A stretch of DNA of 64,000 nt from Aeoliella straminimaris (GTDB lineage Bacteria; Planctomycetota; Planctomycetia; Pirellulales; Lacipirellulaceae), in the NCBI RefSeq assembly GCF_024054565.1, contig NZ_JAMXLR010000028.1, positions 41,414 through 105,413 of the forward strand, in the 5' to 3' direction. This document shows, in pieces, positions 53,354 to 62,199 of the stretch. A program made the translations under genes and the position numbers. The notes under the pieces were generated by a model, which saw nothing but the letters and a program-made list of their open reading frames with translations, was not told the origin of the DNA and ran no database searches. Numbering within the stretch: position 1 is the stretch's first letter; every line of letters starts with the position of its first letter.

Positions 53354-53601
53354 GGCAGGGTCTCCAGTTCAGGATGTTGCGGGCAGTGGTCTCCGGCTTG
53401 GCCGGACATGCCAGACCATTAAGGCAACCACAGTGCCAGCAATGCTGAACTGGAAACAAGAATCACCGCAAGGCTTTGCGATAAAACGACTTGCGAAAAA
53501 CAAACGAATTGGCATGCGCCGCTTTTTTGACGCAAGACACACCTCAAGCGCACTCAACTTGACTGCGCCGCCATCCACTCTGAGACCCGCAAACCCTCGT
53601 T

Positions 53602-53847
53602 CTAGGCGGGGCGATTGAAGAACCGATACGCCACGAGCACTTCGTACAGGTCGGCAGGGATGGTCACTTCGTCGTTGGCAAAATCATGCAGCCAGGTACG
53701 ACGGTTGAAGTACGCGTCGGCCAGCAGCGGAATGATCTCCTCGGCCGGCAGAGTCACCGAGCCTTGCCCGCCAAGACGATTTTCACCGGCATCGGGCGTA
53801 TTCTCGGTGTCGGGTCCGTGATAGACTCGCAGTCGTGTGGCGTTCAT
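53602..53847 (-). CDS. small hypothetical protein
   Basis: The product is 81 residues, probably cytoplasmic, with LPAEEIIPLLADAYFNRRTWLHDFANDEV and ITIPADLYEVLVAYRFFNRP-like content. The composition is that of a folded protein, with many aromatics and balanced charge. I have seen similar short proteins called hypothetical in Planctomycetota; no domain is assigned. Start ATG 53847 has no strong ribosome binding site. Confidence 0.55.
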   Translation of the reverse strand: MNATRLRVYHGPDTENTPDAGENRLGGQGSVTLPAEEIIPLLADAYFNRRTWLHDFANDEVTIPADLYEVLVAYRFFNRPA

Positions 53848-54271
53848 CGGCGTGATCCTTCACAACATCAATGGGGGGAGAAGAGAGCCAGAATCGTTCC
53901 GGCTCGTTCTTCATCGGGATGACGACCGTGGCAGGTTTAATGCATATGGCAAAATGAAACGCTTTTGCGGTAATCTGCCTTCGCAACCGCTTGCGCTGCT
54001 GTCGCCATTTCTTGACAGCCTGGGTCCAGGCAATCCACAATGCCCGGAAGCGCATACGACTGATAGCATCGCCACACAATTGCGCGACAGGTACTGATGG
54101 GCACCTTGTTGATTGAATCCACCTGCTAGCATAATTGAACCATCACCCGGTCACGTTAAGAAGTTAAGTTGACGACACCTCTCCCGAAACCTGTTTCGAG
54201 CCCGCTTCCAGCGCGGCTCCCAGGTGGCTCATCGAGGCGACAAGCGTCGATTGCTTGACGCAAGGCTTTTC
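53848..54271. other. intergenic gap, no gene seen
   Basis: This 0.42-kb gap lies between the divergent small hypothetical and tex genes. It shows no credible frame, hairpin with T-tract, RNA gene or repeat. Confidence 0.5.
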
Positions 54272-56812
54272 ATGGATTCACCGCTTGTAATCGACTTTGC
54301 TCGGGTAGCTCGTAAGACGAAGCTCCCCGCTGATCAGGTGCGCGCCACGGTCGAGTTGCTCGACAGCGGCAACACCATTCCATTCATCACGCGGTATCGT
54401 CGCGACCAGACGGGAGGGCTCGACGAAGAACAGATCGAGCAGATCCGCGCGGCGGCCGATGAACTGCGTCAGCTCGAAGCTCGCAAGGGAACCATCCTGC
54501 GCTCGCTCGAAACGCAGAACAAGCTGACCCAAGAACTGCGCAAGCAAGTCGAGTCGGCCGAGACGCTGCGGCGACTGGAAGACTTGTACCTGCCGTTCAA
54601 GCCGAAGAAGCAGTCGCTGGCTTCAAAGGCACGCGAGCAAGGCCTGGAACCGCTGGCGGACGAAATCCAGAACGAGATTTCGTCGGCCATGGATCTGGAT
54701 GCCCGAGCCGCCGACTTCGTGAACGAAGACAAAGGCATCAAAGAGGCAGCACTGGCCCTGGTGGGCGCCGGACACATCCTGGCCGAGCGATTCAGCGAAT
54801 CGGTCGAGTTGCGGCAACGCGTTCGCAAATTGTTCCGCAAGACGGCCAAGCTTACCTCGACCAAGATATCCGACGACCACAAGAAGAATCCGCTGTTTAA
54901 GGACTACTTCGAGTACCACGAGCCCGTCACCAAGGTGCCGCCGCATCGGGTGCTGGCCATCAACCGGGGCGAGAAGGCCAAGGTGCTGCGGGTGGGCATC
55001 GAGTCGGACACCGCCGCCATCGAAGAGCAGGCCATCGAGCTGATGGTGCGCCCCGACCACACGCATGCCGAGTTCCTGAAAGGTTGTGTGCGGGACTCGC
55101 TAGAGCGACTGGTGATTCCCTCGCTGGAGCGGGAAACCCGTCGCGAACTGACCGACAAGGCCGAAACGCACGCCGTGGAGGTGTTTGCCCGCAACCTGAA
55201 GGCGCTGCTGCTGCAGCCGCCCGTACCGGGCCGGCGAGTGCTGGCGATCGATCCGGGCTACAAGAACGGTTGCAAGCTGGCGATGATCGACGAGCACGGC
55301 AACCTGATGGCGCTGGGGCTGGTGAACATCACCGGCTCGGAGGAAAAGACGGCCGAAGCTCGCGGGCAGCTGCTCGACGTGATTCGCGAGCACTCGCCCA
55401 ACGTGATCGCTATCGGCAACGGATCGGCCTGCCGGCCGACTGAGAACATGGTGAGCGACCTGCTCTCCACCGATCTGGCCGACACCGAGATTCAATACGT
55501 GATCGTCAACGAGGCGGGCGCCAGCGTGTACTCCACCAGCGCCATCGGCCGCGAGGAGTTCCCCGAATGCGAGGCGATCGACCGCAGTGCGATCTCCATC
55601 GGTCGCCGGCTGCAGGATCCGCTAAGCGAGCTGGTGAAGATCGACCCGGCGAGCATTGGCGTGGGGCTATACCAACACGATGCCAAACCCGCACACCTGA
55701 AAGATACGCTCGAACAGACGGTGCAGTCGTGCGTGAGTTTTGTGGGGGTCGACGTCAACACGGCCAGCTCTGCCCTGCTGCGAAACGTGGCCGGGCTCAA
55801 CCAACTGGTAGCGCGGCGGATCCTCGAGTATCGTACCGAACACGGTCCGTTCAAGTCGCGCGCCTCGCTGCGGGACGTGAAAGGTCTGGGCGACGCCACG
55901 TTCGTGCAGGCGGCGGGGTTCCTTAAAGTCGAGGAAGGCGAAAACCCGCTCGATGCCACGTGGGTGCATCCCGAGAGTTACGACGCCGCGACGCGGCTGC
56001 TGGCCGAGCTTGGTATCGAGCTGGAGCAAGTCGGCAAACCAGGATGGGCTGACTCCTTCGCCGAAGCGCTGAAGGATCGCGATCGTACAGAGCTGGCCAC
56101 CAAGCTGGAACTGGGCGAGCACGCCTTGGGGCAACTAATCGAAGCACTCGAGCGCCCCGGCCGCGACCTGCGTGCCGATCTGGCCCCGCCGGTGTTCCGC
56201 CGCGACGTGGTGAAGCTGGACGATCTGGCGGTTGGCATGCAACTGCGTGGCACCGTGCTGAATGTGGTGGACTTCGGCGCGTTTGTCGACGTAGGGCTCT
56301 CCGACAGCGGTCTGGTGCACGTCAGCCAACTGCAGAACGACTACGTTCGCGATCCGCACGAAGTGGTGGCCGTCGGCGATCAAGTCGACTGCTGGGTAAC
56401 AGCCATTGACACCGATCGTCGCCGCGTGGCGCTCACCATGATCGAGCCAGGCACCGAGCGGCCCAAACCCGAGAAGGGATCGCGTCGGAAACCTCGTCGG
56501 CGCGCAAAACCAGCCGCCAAGGAAGGGGAACAGACGGCCGCGAAAAGCGAAGGTCAGCGGCCACCGCGGCAGAAGCGTGAAGATCGAGGCGGCCGCGGCA
56601 ATCGGGGCGGCAAACGGGGCCAACGCGGCAAACGGCCCGAACGCACCCAGGACCGGCATGGCGCGTACGAGAAACGCGCAAAACGCAAGGTGGTTCCCCT
56701 CACCAAAGAGATGGAAGAAGGCAAGGAAGCGATGCGTAGCTTCAGCGACCTGCTGCAATTCGTGCAGAAAAAAGAGCAGGATAAGCCCGGCGAAGGCGGA
56801 CAGAAGAACTAA
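54272..56812 (+). CDS. tex: RNA-binding transcriptional accessory protein Tex
   Basis: The product is an 846-residue Tex protein, a nucleic acid-binding factor linked to transcription and resistance to stress. The order is N-terminal Tex helices (TRYRRDQTGGLDEEQIEQIR), a YqgF/RNase H-like core (RRVLAIDPGYKNGCKLAMIDEHG), helix-hairpin-helix (TASSALLRNVAGLNQLVARRI, then FKSRASLRDVKGLG) and an S1 domain at about 640-705 (LAVGMQLRGTVLNVVDFGAFVDVGLSDSGL). A 140-residue tail is Lys/Arg/Gly-rich (RGGRGNRGGKRGQRGKR), longer than usual and likely to add RNA affinity. ATG 54272 has AAGG 6 nt upstream. Confidence 0.95.
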   Translation: MDSPLVIDFARVARKTKLPADQVRATVELLDSGNTIPFITRYRRDQTGGLDEEQIEQIRAAADELRQLEARKGTILRSLETQNKLTQELRKQVESAETLRRLEDLYLPFKPKKQSLASKAREQGLEPLADEIQNEISSAMDLDARAADFVNEDKGIKEAALALVGAGHILAERFSESVELRQRVRKLFRKTAKLTSTKISDDHKKNPLFKDYFEYHEPVTKVPPHRVLAINRGEKAKVLRVGIESDTAAIEEQAIELMVRPDHTHAEFLKGCVRDSLERLVIPSLERETRRELTDKAETHAVEVFARNLKALLLQPPVPGRRVLAIDPGYKNGCKLAMIDEHGNLMALGLVNITGSEEKTAEARGQLLDVIREHSPNVIAIGNGSACRPTENMVSDLLSTDLADTEIQYVIVNEAGASVYSTSAIGREEFPECEAIDRSAISIGRRLQDPLSELVKIDPASIGVGLYQHDAKPAHLKDTLEQTVQSCVSFVGVDVNTASSALLRNVAGLNQLVARRILEYRTEHGPFKSRASLRDVKGLGDATFVQAAGFLKVEEGENPLDATWVHPESYDAATRLLAELGIELEQVGKPGWADSFAEALKDRDRTELATKLELGEHALGQLIEALERPGRDLRADLAPPVFRRDVVKLDDLAVGMQLRGTVLNVVDFGAFVDVGLSDSGLVHVSQLQNDYVRDPHEVVAVGDQVDCWVTAIDTDRRRVALTMIEPGTERPKPEKGSRRKPRRRAKPAAKEGEQTAAKSEGQRPPRQKREDRGGRGNRGGKRGQRGKRPERTQDRHGAYEKRAKRKVVPLTKEMEEGKEAMRSFSDLLQFVQKKEQDKPGEGGQKN

Positions 56813-56897
56813 CGCGGCTAGGCGTCGACTGCGCCAGTGCGTAGAATTGTCCTCTGTAGACCAACCGCTGAATGCTGACCGCCGAGTGCCTTTCGCC

Positions 56898-57377
56898 ATG
56901 GATTTTCGCAAACGCCTCCAACTCGCTGCCGACCGAGGAATGCGCACGCGCAGCGAGCGCGAGAAAAAGGAGGCGGCCGAGGCCTATACCGAGGAAGAGT
57001 ATCGCCGGCTGCACTCGAACTATCGCCTGGAACTTTCCGACCACATCGAGGCCTGCCTAGGGCAGTTGGCCGACAACTTTCCCGGCTTCAAGTACGAAAC
57101 ACTTGTGGGCGAGACGGGCTGGGGTGGCGCCGTAAGCCGCGACGACTTGGAAATCGACGCCGGCAAGCGACGCAACGCCTACAGCCGACTGCAGGTGCTG
57201 GTTGGCACATTCAACACTTACCACGTGCTGGAGATCTCTGCCAAAGGTGCCGTGCGTAACAAAGAGAACTTCAACCGCCAGCACTATGCCAAACTGGATG
57301 ACGCCGATCTGGACGATTTTCGCCAACTGATCGAACGTTGGGTGCTCGACTACGCCGAGCACTACGCGGCGGGCTAA
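56898..57377 (+). CDS. hypothetical protein
   Basis: The product is 159 residues, soluble and mostly helical with a beta portion. The N-terminal 45 residues are highly charged (RSEREKKEAAEAYTEEEYR). The second half (YETLVGETGWGGAVSRDDLEI, YSRLQVLVGTFNTYHVLEI, LDDADLDDFRQLIERWVLDYA) reads like a compact domain. It lies 85 bp after tex and may be co-transcribed. No family recognised. Confidence 0.7.
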   Translation: MDFRKRLQLAADRGMRTRSEREKKEAAEAYTEEEYRRLHSNYRLELSDHIEACLGQLADNFPGFKYETLVGETGWGGAVSRDDLEIDAGKRRNAYSRLQVLVGTFNTYHVLEISAKGAVRNKENFNRQHYAKLDDADLDDFRQLIERWVLDYAEHYAAG

Positions 57378-57447
57378 TAGCCCGCACGCCAACTGACGAG
57401 TTGCGGCTCGTCGGAAGAATTCACCACAGGCTCGGGGGGGCCTTCAC

Positions 57448-57702
57448 ATGACCGACACCGGCATCGACTGCGAAGCGGATTACCGCCTCACTCTGAGATT
57501 GTTGCTTGTCGCGGCGACTATCTACGGCAATTCAGGTCTGTCTGTAGGCGACCTTGACCAACAGAATGTTCGGATCGAGCGAACGCCCACCGCACGGCTG
57601 GTATTTGGGCTCCCCCTGACCGGGCTGGTCTCGACCGTTACGACTGGCACGGCACATGCTTTGAGGCTGCTTGGAGGAAGACCGGTAGAGTTGAGATTCT
57701 GA
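57448..57702 (+). CDS. doubtful small ORF
   Basis: An 84-codon frame begins after a G-rich GGGGGGG sequence 8 nt upstream that could act as a weak ribosome binding site. The product is Leu/Thr/Val-rich without recognisable motif. It fills the 390-bp space between the hypothetical gene at 56898 and the DUF4253 gene. It could equally be noncoding or a remnant. Confidence 0.25.
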   Translation: MTDTGIDCEADYRLTLRLLLVAATIYGNSGLSVGDLDQQNVRIERTPTARLVFGLPLTGLVSTVTTGTAHALRLLGGRPVELRF

Positions 57703-57766
57703 GTTGGGCTCCTCGGTGACATCGAGCCTGTGAGCTACGCTTGGGCGTATAGAGGGGGGACATACC

Positions 57767-58441
57767 ATGGATTATTCCACGCTGGAAATTGCGGGGGCCC
57801 AGGCCGTTGAGCTCCTGGAGTTGAAACGCGTCTGCTACAGCAGTAGCGGCATGTATCCATTCCTGATTGGAGACTCCGACGACCTGACGCGCCTGCAACT
57901 GGTCGGCGACTTCGAGAACCGAAGTCCCGGCGAAATCATCCACAGCTCAGCAGCCGTCGACCTGTCGCTGTGGATGGCCAGGCGACAGGAAGAGGAAGAG
58001 CTGTACGATTTCGACCCGGCCAAGGTACTCGGCACCTGGCCCGCCAGTCGGGTCGTCCGCGATTCGATTACGGTGCATCGCGATGACTTGACGAACAAGG
58101 CGAAACCCCGGGTGCAAATGGGGCTCGCGACGATCGACCAGCCTTGGCACCTGCCCGCGGTGTTGAGGTTCGGCAACTGGAACGACTGCCCCGATGCGGT
58201 GGTGCATTGCGCATTTTTACAGCATTGGCAACGCGAATTTGGTGCTGAGATTGCTTGCGCGTCGAGCCATACACTGGAATGCATCGTCAGCCGCCCTCCC
58301 CTGGATCAAGACGCCGCGCTCCACCTGGCGTGGGAGCAATTCTGGTATTGTGAGAATATCGTCCACGAGGAATACCAGACGATATCGAACCTGGCCGCCG
58401 CGCTGCTGGGCGCAAACTACTGGTATTTCTGGTGGGATTAG
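57767..58441 (+). CDS. DUF4253 domain protein
   Basis: The product is 224 residues, probably cytoplasmic. The C-terminal DUF4253 domain is recognised by its end: AAWEQFWYCENIVHEEYQT-like content, LAAALLGANYWYFWWD and the final FWWD, as in family members that end WxFWWD. The N-terminal half (FLIGDSDDLTRLQLVGDFENR) matches the upstream part of the same family, with LPAVLRFGNWNDCPDAVVHCAFLQ between. Function is unknown; such proteins often sit near toxin-immunity or defence genes (recollection), but none is evident here. GAGGGGGG lies 7 nt before the ATG. Confidence 0.85.
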   Translation: MDYSTLEIAGAQAVELLELKRVCYSSSGMYPFLIGDSDDLTRLQLVGDFENRSPGEIIHSSAAVDLSLWMARRQEEEELYDFDPAKVLGTWPASRVVRDSITVHRDDLTNKAKPRVQMGLATIDQPWHLPAVLRFGNWNDCPDAVVHCAFLQHWQREFGAEIACASSHTLECIVSRPPLDQDAALHLAWEQFWYCENIVHEEYQTISNLAAALLGANYWYFWWD

Positions 58442-58477
58442 CGCGTACTGCTTGACCAATCACGCCCCCACCACACG

Positions 58478-58981
58478 ATGAATCCTTACCAGGCCCCCCG
58501 CACGCAGTCGAAAACGGCGGCCGAGCAGCGGCGGTGGCCGTTCGACATTTGCAGGCAGGTGGGACTCTATCTGCAGCTACTCTCCGGCATCGGCGTAGCC
58601 TGGATGCTTGTTTCCTGGTTTCGCTCCGGAAACCTGGAACTCGATCTGCTCTCGCTCGTCTTACTGTGGTCGGCGTTCGGGCTAAGGCGGCAAAGCTGGG
58701 CAGCCAGGCAGGCGGCCATCGTGGTGCTCTCGCTCATGGTGTTGGTCAGCATCGGCCTGGCGTGTACCGCCGCGGTGCTGGGAACCGACAACGTGGAGCT
58801 GACCGTTGGAGTGGAGATCGAATCGCCCCGGTTGTGGCAGCTGTTGTTGTTCACGGCCGGCGTGCTGGCACTGACCGGTCCACCGCTGTATCTGCTGCTC
58901 ACCCGCCAAGCCCGGCGAGAATGCTTGTATCGGTCGCCGCGACTGCAATACGGCGACTACAACTCGGACGATTCCTCCTGA
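58478..58981 (+). CDS. small multi-span membrane protein
   Basis: The product is 167 residues with four predicted spans (about 28-48, 54-68, 78-100 and 121-141, the last LLLFTAGVLALTGPPLYLLL) and a short soluble tail. No motif is seen. It follows the DUF4253 gene by 36 bp and precedes another membrane protein gene by 18 bp, so the three may form one transcript. Confidence 0.65.
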   Translation: MNPYQAPRTQSKTAAEQRRWPFDICRQVGLYLQLLSGIGVAWMLVSWFRSGNLELDLLSLVLLWSAFGLRRQSWAARQAAIVVLSLMVLVSIGLACTAAVLGTDNVELTVGVEIESPRLWQLLLFTAGVLALTGPPLYLLLTRQARRECLYRSPRLQYGDYNSDDSS

Positions 58982-58999
58982 GCTACAGGGCAACTGCTG

Positions 59000-59569
59000 A
59001 TGAAACGCCTCCGTCTGGCCGCCACACTACTGCTGGGCATTGCCACCGCGTTGCTGCTCGCCATGTGGGTACGCAGCTACTGGTCGGCCGACCGTTTGGA
59101 AGGTTGGACACCGGGCGGCGAGTCGCTCATTGTCGCCAGCAAGCAAGGCTGCGTGGCCACGATGGCGTTTCAGTGGAAGGGTCCGGCCGACGACTGGCGC
59201 TGGCAACTCAAGAGCACCGAAGTCGACGCCACCGATTCGTTTCCTGCTCACGACATGTCCGAACATTCCAGCCGCGGCGGCTTCGACGAACTCGACTACA
59301 CCGTGTACGTCGTCTCCCCGCCGATGGAGCGGGCGGGCGGCGTGATCATGGGCGGCGAGGCCTACTGGCTTCGCGGCCAAGGCGTGATCGTACCCTACTG
59401 GTCGCTGGCGCTGGTGGGTGTCGCACTGACCCTCGCTACCCGCTGGCGCGGACGTTTCACCGTTCGCGGCCTGCTGATCCTGCTGGGCGTGGTTGCCGTA
59501 TTGCTGGTGGGAGTGAAATTCTTGCTGACCGCCGAGCCCGTGGATGTGGACGATGTGCCCCTACCGTGA
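59000..59569 (+). CDS. membrane protein of unknown function
   Basis: The product is 189 residues with an N-terminal span (LAATLLLGIATALLLAMWV), a soluble central part (about 27-115) with WRWQLKSTEVDATDSFPAHD, and two C-terminal spans (WSLALVGVALTLATRW and LLILLGVVAVLLVGVKFLL). No family recognised. It lies 18 bp after the preceding membrane protein gene on the same strand and is probably in one transcript with it. Confidence 0.65.
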   Translation: MKRLRLAATLLLGIATALLLAMWVRSYWSADRLEGWTPGGESLIVASKQGCVATMAFQWKGPADDWRWQLKSTEVDATDSFPAHDMSEHSSRGGFDELDYTVYVVSPPMERAGGVIMGGEAYWLRGQGVIVPYWSLALVGVALTLATRWRGRFTVRGLLILLGVVAVLLVGVKFLLTAEPVDVDDVPLP

Positions 59570-59623
59570 GCAAGCGTTCAACCGCGGCATCGCCTCACCG
59601 CCAACCGCCAGTGCCACACGCGC

Positions 59624-60328
59624 TCACGCTTCCGGCTTGCGGAACACCAGCAGGTAGTTCTCCTTCAGCCCCTTGAGTTTCGGCTCGTCGGCCAGCTCAA
59701 AACCGGTGGAGAGGATCTCCTGCGTAAACACATCCTTACCGGCCCGCACGTGCCCCAGGGTCCATTCGGAACTCACCCCTTCTTCGCGCACAAAGTCGAC
59801 CACCACCAGCCGCCCACCAGGACGCAACGCCTTGTAGATGGAAGCAACCGTCTTCTCCGGGTGCTCGAAGTGGTGGTAGGTATCGCATACGTAAGCCAGG
59901 TCGATCGATTCGGCCGGCAGGTTCACCGAGTCCTCATCGCACAGCACCGGCGTGATGTTGTTGATGCCGGCCGCCTGCGCGCGGTTGGCGATGTGCTGGA
60001 CAAAGTTCGACGAGATGTCCACGGCGAACACCCAGCCCTCGTCACCCACGGCACTCGAAAACAGCACGGTGAACAAACCACTCCCGGCGCCAACGTCGGC
60101 CACGCGCATCCCCGGCTGCAAGTCGAGCGCCGCGAGAATCTCGTTACGAGCTTCGTACGCTTCGCGGCCATCGCGCTCGAATCGCTTGGCCCACTCCTCG
60201 GGATTCATCTTCGGATCAAGAAACTTGTCATTGATCCCTTCGGGCAGCGCCACGGCCGCCGGTTGAGCGAACGCAGGCACACAAGTCATCGTAACTACAG
60301 CAAACAACAGCAAGAAAGTTCGGCACAT
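59624..60328 (-). CDS. exported class I SAM-dependent methyltransferase
   Basis: The product is 234 residues. The first 25 look like a signal peptide (TFLLLFAVVTMTCVPAFAQ). The rest is a Rossmann-like class I methyltransferase: motif I VADVGAGSGLFT (about 76-87), the acidic end of strand 2 (VFAVDIS), motif with SIDLAYVCDTYHHFEHP and the post-I strand GGRLVVVDFVREEG, with a UbiE/PqqH-like order. SAM is a cytoplasmic cofactor, so the apparent export is puzzling; family members in planctomycetes often carry such a leader. The substrate is unknown. Confidence 0.85.
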   Translation of the reverse strand: MCRTFLLLFAVVTMTCVPAFAQPAAVALPEGINDKFLDPKMNPEEWAKRFERDGREAYEARNEILAALDLQPGMRVADVGAGSGLFTVLFSSAVGDEGWVFAVDISSNFVQHIANRAQAAGINNITPVLCDEDSVNLPAESIDLAYVCDTYHHFEHPEKTVASIYKALRPGGRLVVVDFVREEGVSSEWTLGHVRAGKDVFTQEILSTGFELADEPKLKGLKENYLLVFRKPEA

Positions 60329-60429
60329 GGCTGATTGAACGGTTAGGACAATGGAAGTGAATCGGCAAGAGCCCCATTAGAGCAAACCCAACGCCGCGGT
60401 GCACCCATTTCATCCGCGCGCAAATTCCC

Positions 60430-60454
60430 CGTAGCCACCGTCGCCAGACGGTGG
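60430..60454. repeat. palindromic CGTAGCTAC element, single arm
   Basis: One 25-nt arm (CGTAGCCACCGTCGCCAGA and its continuation) matches one arm of the copies at 8527 and 42742, with one difference in the CGTAGCTAC end. Its internal palindrome CCACCGTC/GACGGTGG is kept. No inverted partner follows, so it is a truncated copy. It lies between the methyltransferase and HTH genes. Confidence 0.65.
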
Positions 60455-60562
60455 CCCTAACCACAAACGCCGCAGGGTGCCTGGGGTCGAGTTCCACGAG
60501 CCCCCAGCAAACAGCCCACAATCAACTGAGCGAAGACTCTCGCGGACCGCGTGGCGGCCCGG

Positions 60563-61588
60563 CTATTTCAGCTCGCTGGTTTTGGGACAACTTCCGGGAT
60601 CTAAATTCGTGGGCCCAAAACTCCCTGGTGATTTGGTCGGCGACGGCTGGCAAACCGCTGCTTTTTCCGACGTTTGTAACGACTCCGAAGAGTTTGTCCC
60701 CCCGCGTTGTTCCCCGCATGGTTCAGAGGCCGGTTCAGAAGTTGACTCAGCGCGTTGTTTCCTGATCACCCCAATCAAGTCGTCGCGAAATTTCTGCAGC
60801 GCCTCCCAATCGACCACCAGGCCGGGCGCCGGTTGTTTGCCGTACCGCGCCGGGTTGAGCTTCTCCAGATTCCTGGCCGACTGCTGCCACGTCTGCCCGC
60901 GCGGCGGAACCCACTTCGGCGGCACCACTGGCCCATCCATCGGCGGCAACGTCTCCGGTTTAGTCTCAGGCGAGGCTACGGGAGGATTTGGTGCGGCATC
61001 GTTGGAAGAGGCATGGGCGGAGTCCGTCGCGTCATCGCTGGTGGCAAAATCGCTGGTCCTTTCACCCGGCGCATAATCGCGCGGCCACCACGCAGGTTCG
61101 TAGGGCGGCAGGGTATCTCCCGGCTTCGCCGCCAGCTCCGGCACCAGGTTCACGAACGCCTGATCGATCTTCCGGCCGAGGTAGGCCTCGTCCTCCCGAA
61201 ACACGGCCGCACACAGCACCGCATCTTTCACCTGCCCGGCGAGCTTCACCAGTTCCACGCGCGTAAGCGTCACTTTATCAGCCGCATTGGCCGCATCCCG
61301 TCGCGCTTGCCGCTCCAAACGCCGTTTCTCCTGCCGATCGAGCAACCACGCCGCCGCCCGCCAATGCGTGTCCGCCTTCCGCTGGATGGCTTGTAGCGGT
61401 TTGAGCTGCACCGCCATCTCCGCACGCCGCACGCGGAGGTCAAAATCCTCATCAACCGTGCGCTCCCGCTTAATCGTCTTCCGATCGCACCCCACGTAGC
61501 GAGCAATGCTCGCCATGCTCATCCCGGCCGATAACAGCGCGATGATTTCGCCCTTCTTCACATCGTCCAACACTCGTGGTCGTGCCAT
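60563..61588 (-). CDS. helix-turn-helix protein of unknown function
   Basis: The product is 341 residues. The N-terminus (DDVKKGEIIALLSAGMSMASIARYVGCDRKTIKRER, 9-43) is a helix-turn-helix of the transposase/resolvase or MarR-like type. A basic helical section (VRRAEMAVQLKPLQAIQRKAD, about 53-73) and WLLDRQEKRRLERQARRDAA follow, then a Pro-rich low-complexity part. It resembles proteins repeated many times in planctomycete genomes (recollection). A related sequence for the last 50 codons lies at 8328-8480. GGAG lies 9 nt before the ATG. It sits beside a cluster of palindromic repeats. Confidence 0.68.
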   Translation of the reverse strand: MARPRVLDDVKKGEIIALLSAGMSMASIARYVGCDRKTIKRERTVDEDFDLRVRRAEMAVQLKPLQAIQRKADTHWRAAAWLLDRQEKRRLERQARRDAANAADKVTLTRVELVKLAGQVKDAVLCAAVFREDEAYLGRKIDQAFVNLVPELAAKPGDTLPPYEPAWWPRDYAPGERTSDFATSDDATDSAHASSNDAAPNPPVASPETKPETLPPMDGPVVPPKWVPPRGQTWQQSARNLEKLNPARYGKQPAPGLVVDWEALQKFRDDLIGVIRKQRAESTSEPASEPCGEQRGGTNSSESLQTSEKAAVCQPSPTKSPGSFGPTNLDPGSCPKTSELK

Positions 61589-61724
61589 TTTTCGGTTCTC
61601 CAGCCCTTGGGGGAAATAAACATGCGTACAGTACGCACCGCATCCCCGTTATACCCCGCGGAGTGTAAAAAAATGAGCGTAAACCAAGCCAAAACGCCGA
61701 GTTTTCACGTGGACACATTCTCCC

Positions 61725-61749
61725 TCGTTCCCACGCTCCGCGTGGGAAT
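61725..61749. repeat. REP-like palindrome GTTCCCACGC, copy 2
   Basis: The arms GTTCCCACGC and GCGTGGGAA with a TCC loop match copy 1 at 43886-43912. The next hairpin, GACCGC/GCGGTC around 61758-61773, is often paired with this palindrome in other genomes (recollection). Confidence 0.75.
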
Positions 61750-61807
61750 ACCTGCCCGACCGCTCCGCGGTCATTGATTCCCCGCATCGCAGGCCGCAAC
61801 AAGTCGT

Positions 61808-61972
61808 ACGGTGGGTGGTTCCGTCGGCGGCGACAACCTGTCGTGGCGAGAACTTCTACCCGCCGATGGGTTCACCCACCATGGCATGGACCACACGCAC
61901 AACGGTGGGTGAACCTGCCGGTCGTGAGAACCAAGGCATCGCAACGCTAGATCCGGCAGAACCACCCACCCT
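61808..61972. repeat. nested palindrome cluster (GGTGGGTGGTTC / GAACCACCCACC)
   Basis: Four related 12-nt arms occur: GGTGGGTGGTTC (61810-61821), GGTTCACCCACC (61869-61880), GGTGGGTGAACC (61904-61915) and GAACCACCCACC (61959-61970). The outer two and the inner two are reverse complements, so the whole forms a stem enclosing a second stem. Imperfect forward copies of the neighbouring sequence (for example CGTCGGCGGCGACAACC and TGCCGGTCGTGAGAACC) show it arose by duplication of one palindromic unit. Confidence 0.8.
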
Positions 61973-61988
61973 GCGTTCTCGGGACATC

Positions 61989-62029
61989 GCTTGATGGCAG
62001 GTTACAACACGGGCGAAGTCGCGTGGCAC
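61989..62029. repeat. TTGATGGCAGGT repeat, copy 1
   Basis: GCTTGATGGCAGGTtacAACaCGG, then a 10-nt variable part and GTGGCAC, occurs here and again at 63397-63435 with the same spacing and small differences. It lies in noncoding DNA in both places. Confidence 0.65.
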
Positions 62030-62199
62030 ACAGAACAATAGTGACTGACCAGTGCCACCCGTCCGATCAAGATGCCGTTGTTTGCAGGGACTGAGCGGCA
62101 ACTGGCTCTATTGACCGCTCGGGATAAAACCGATGGCCCGGCATGCAAACTTGAAGTCTTAGCAGCTTTCGCCAGCTCAGACTTGGGTTGATCGATTTG

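Larger units (their letters stand above)
61589..62199. other. repeat-dense intergenic region
   Basis: This 0.6-kb region has no credible gene. It contains, in order, a REP-like palindrome (61725-61749), a nested inverted-repeat cluster (61808-61972) and a TTGATGGCAGGT repeat (61989-62029). Confidence 0.6.
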
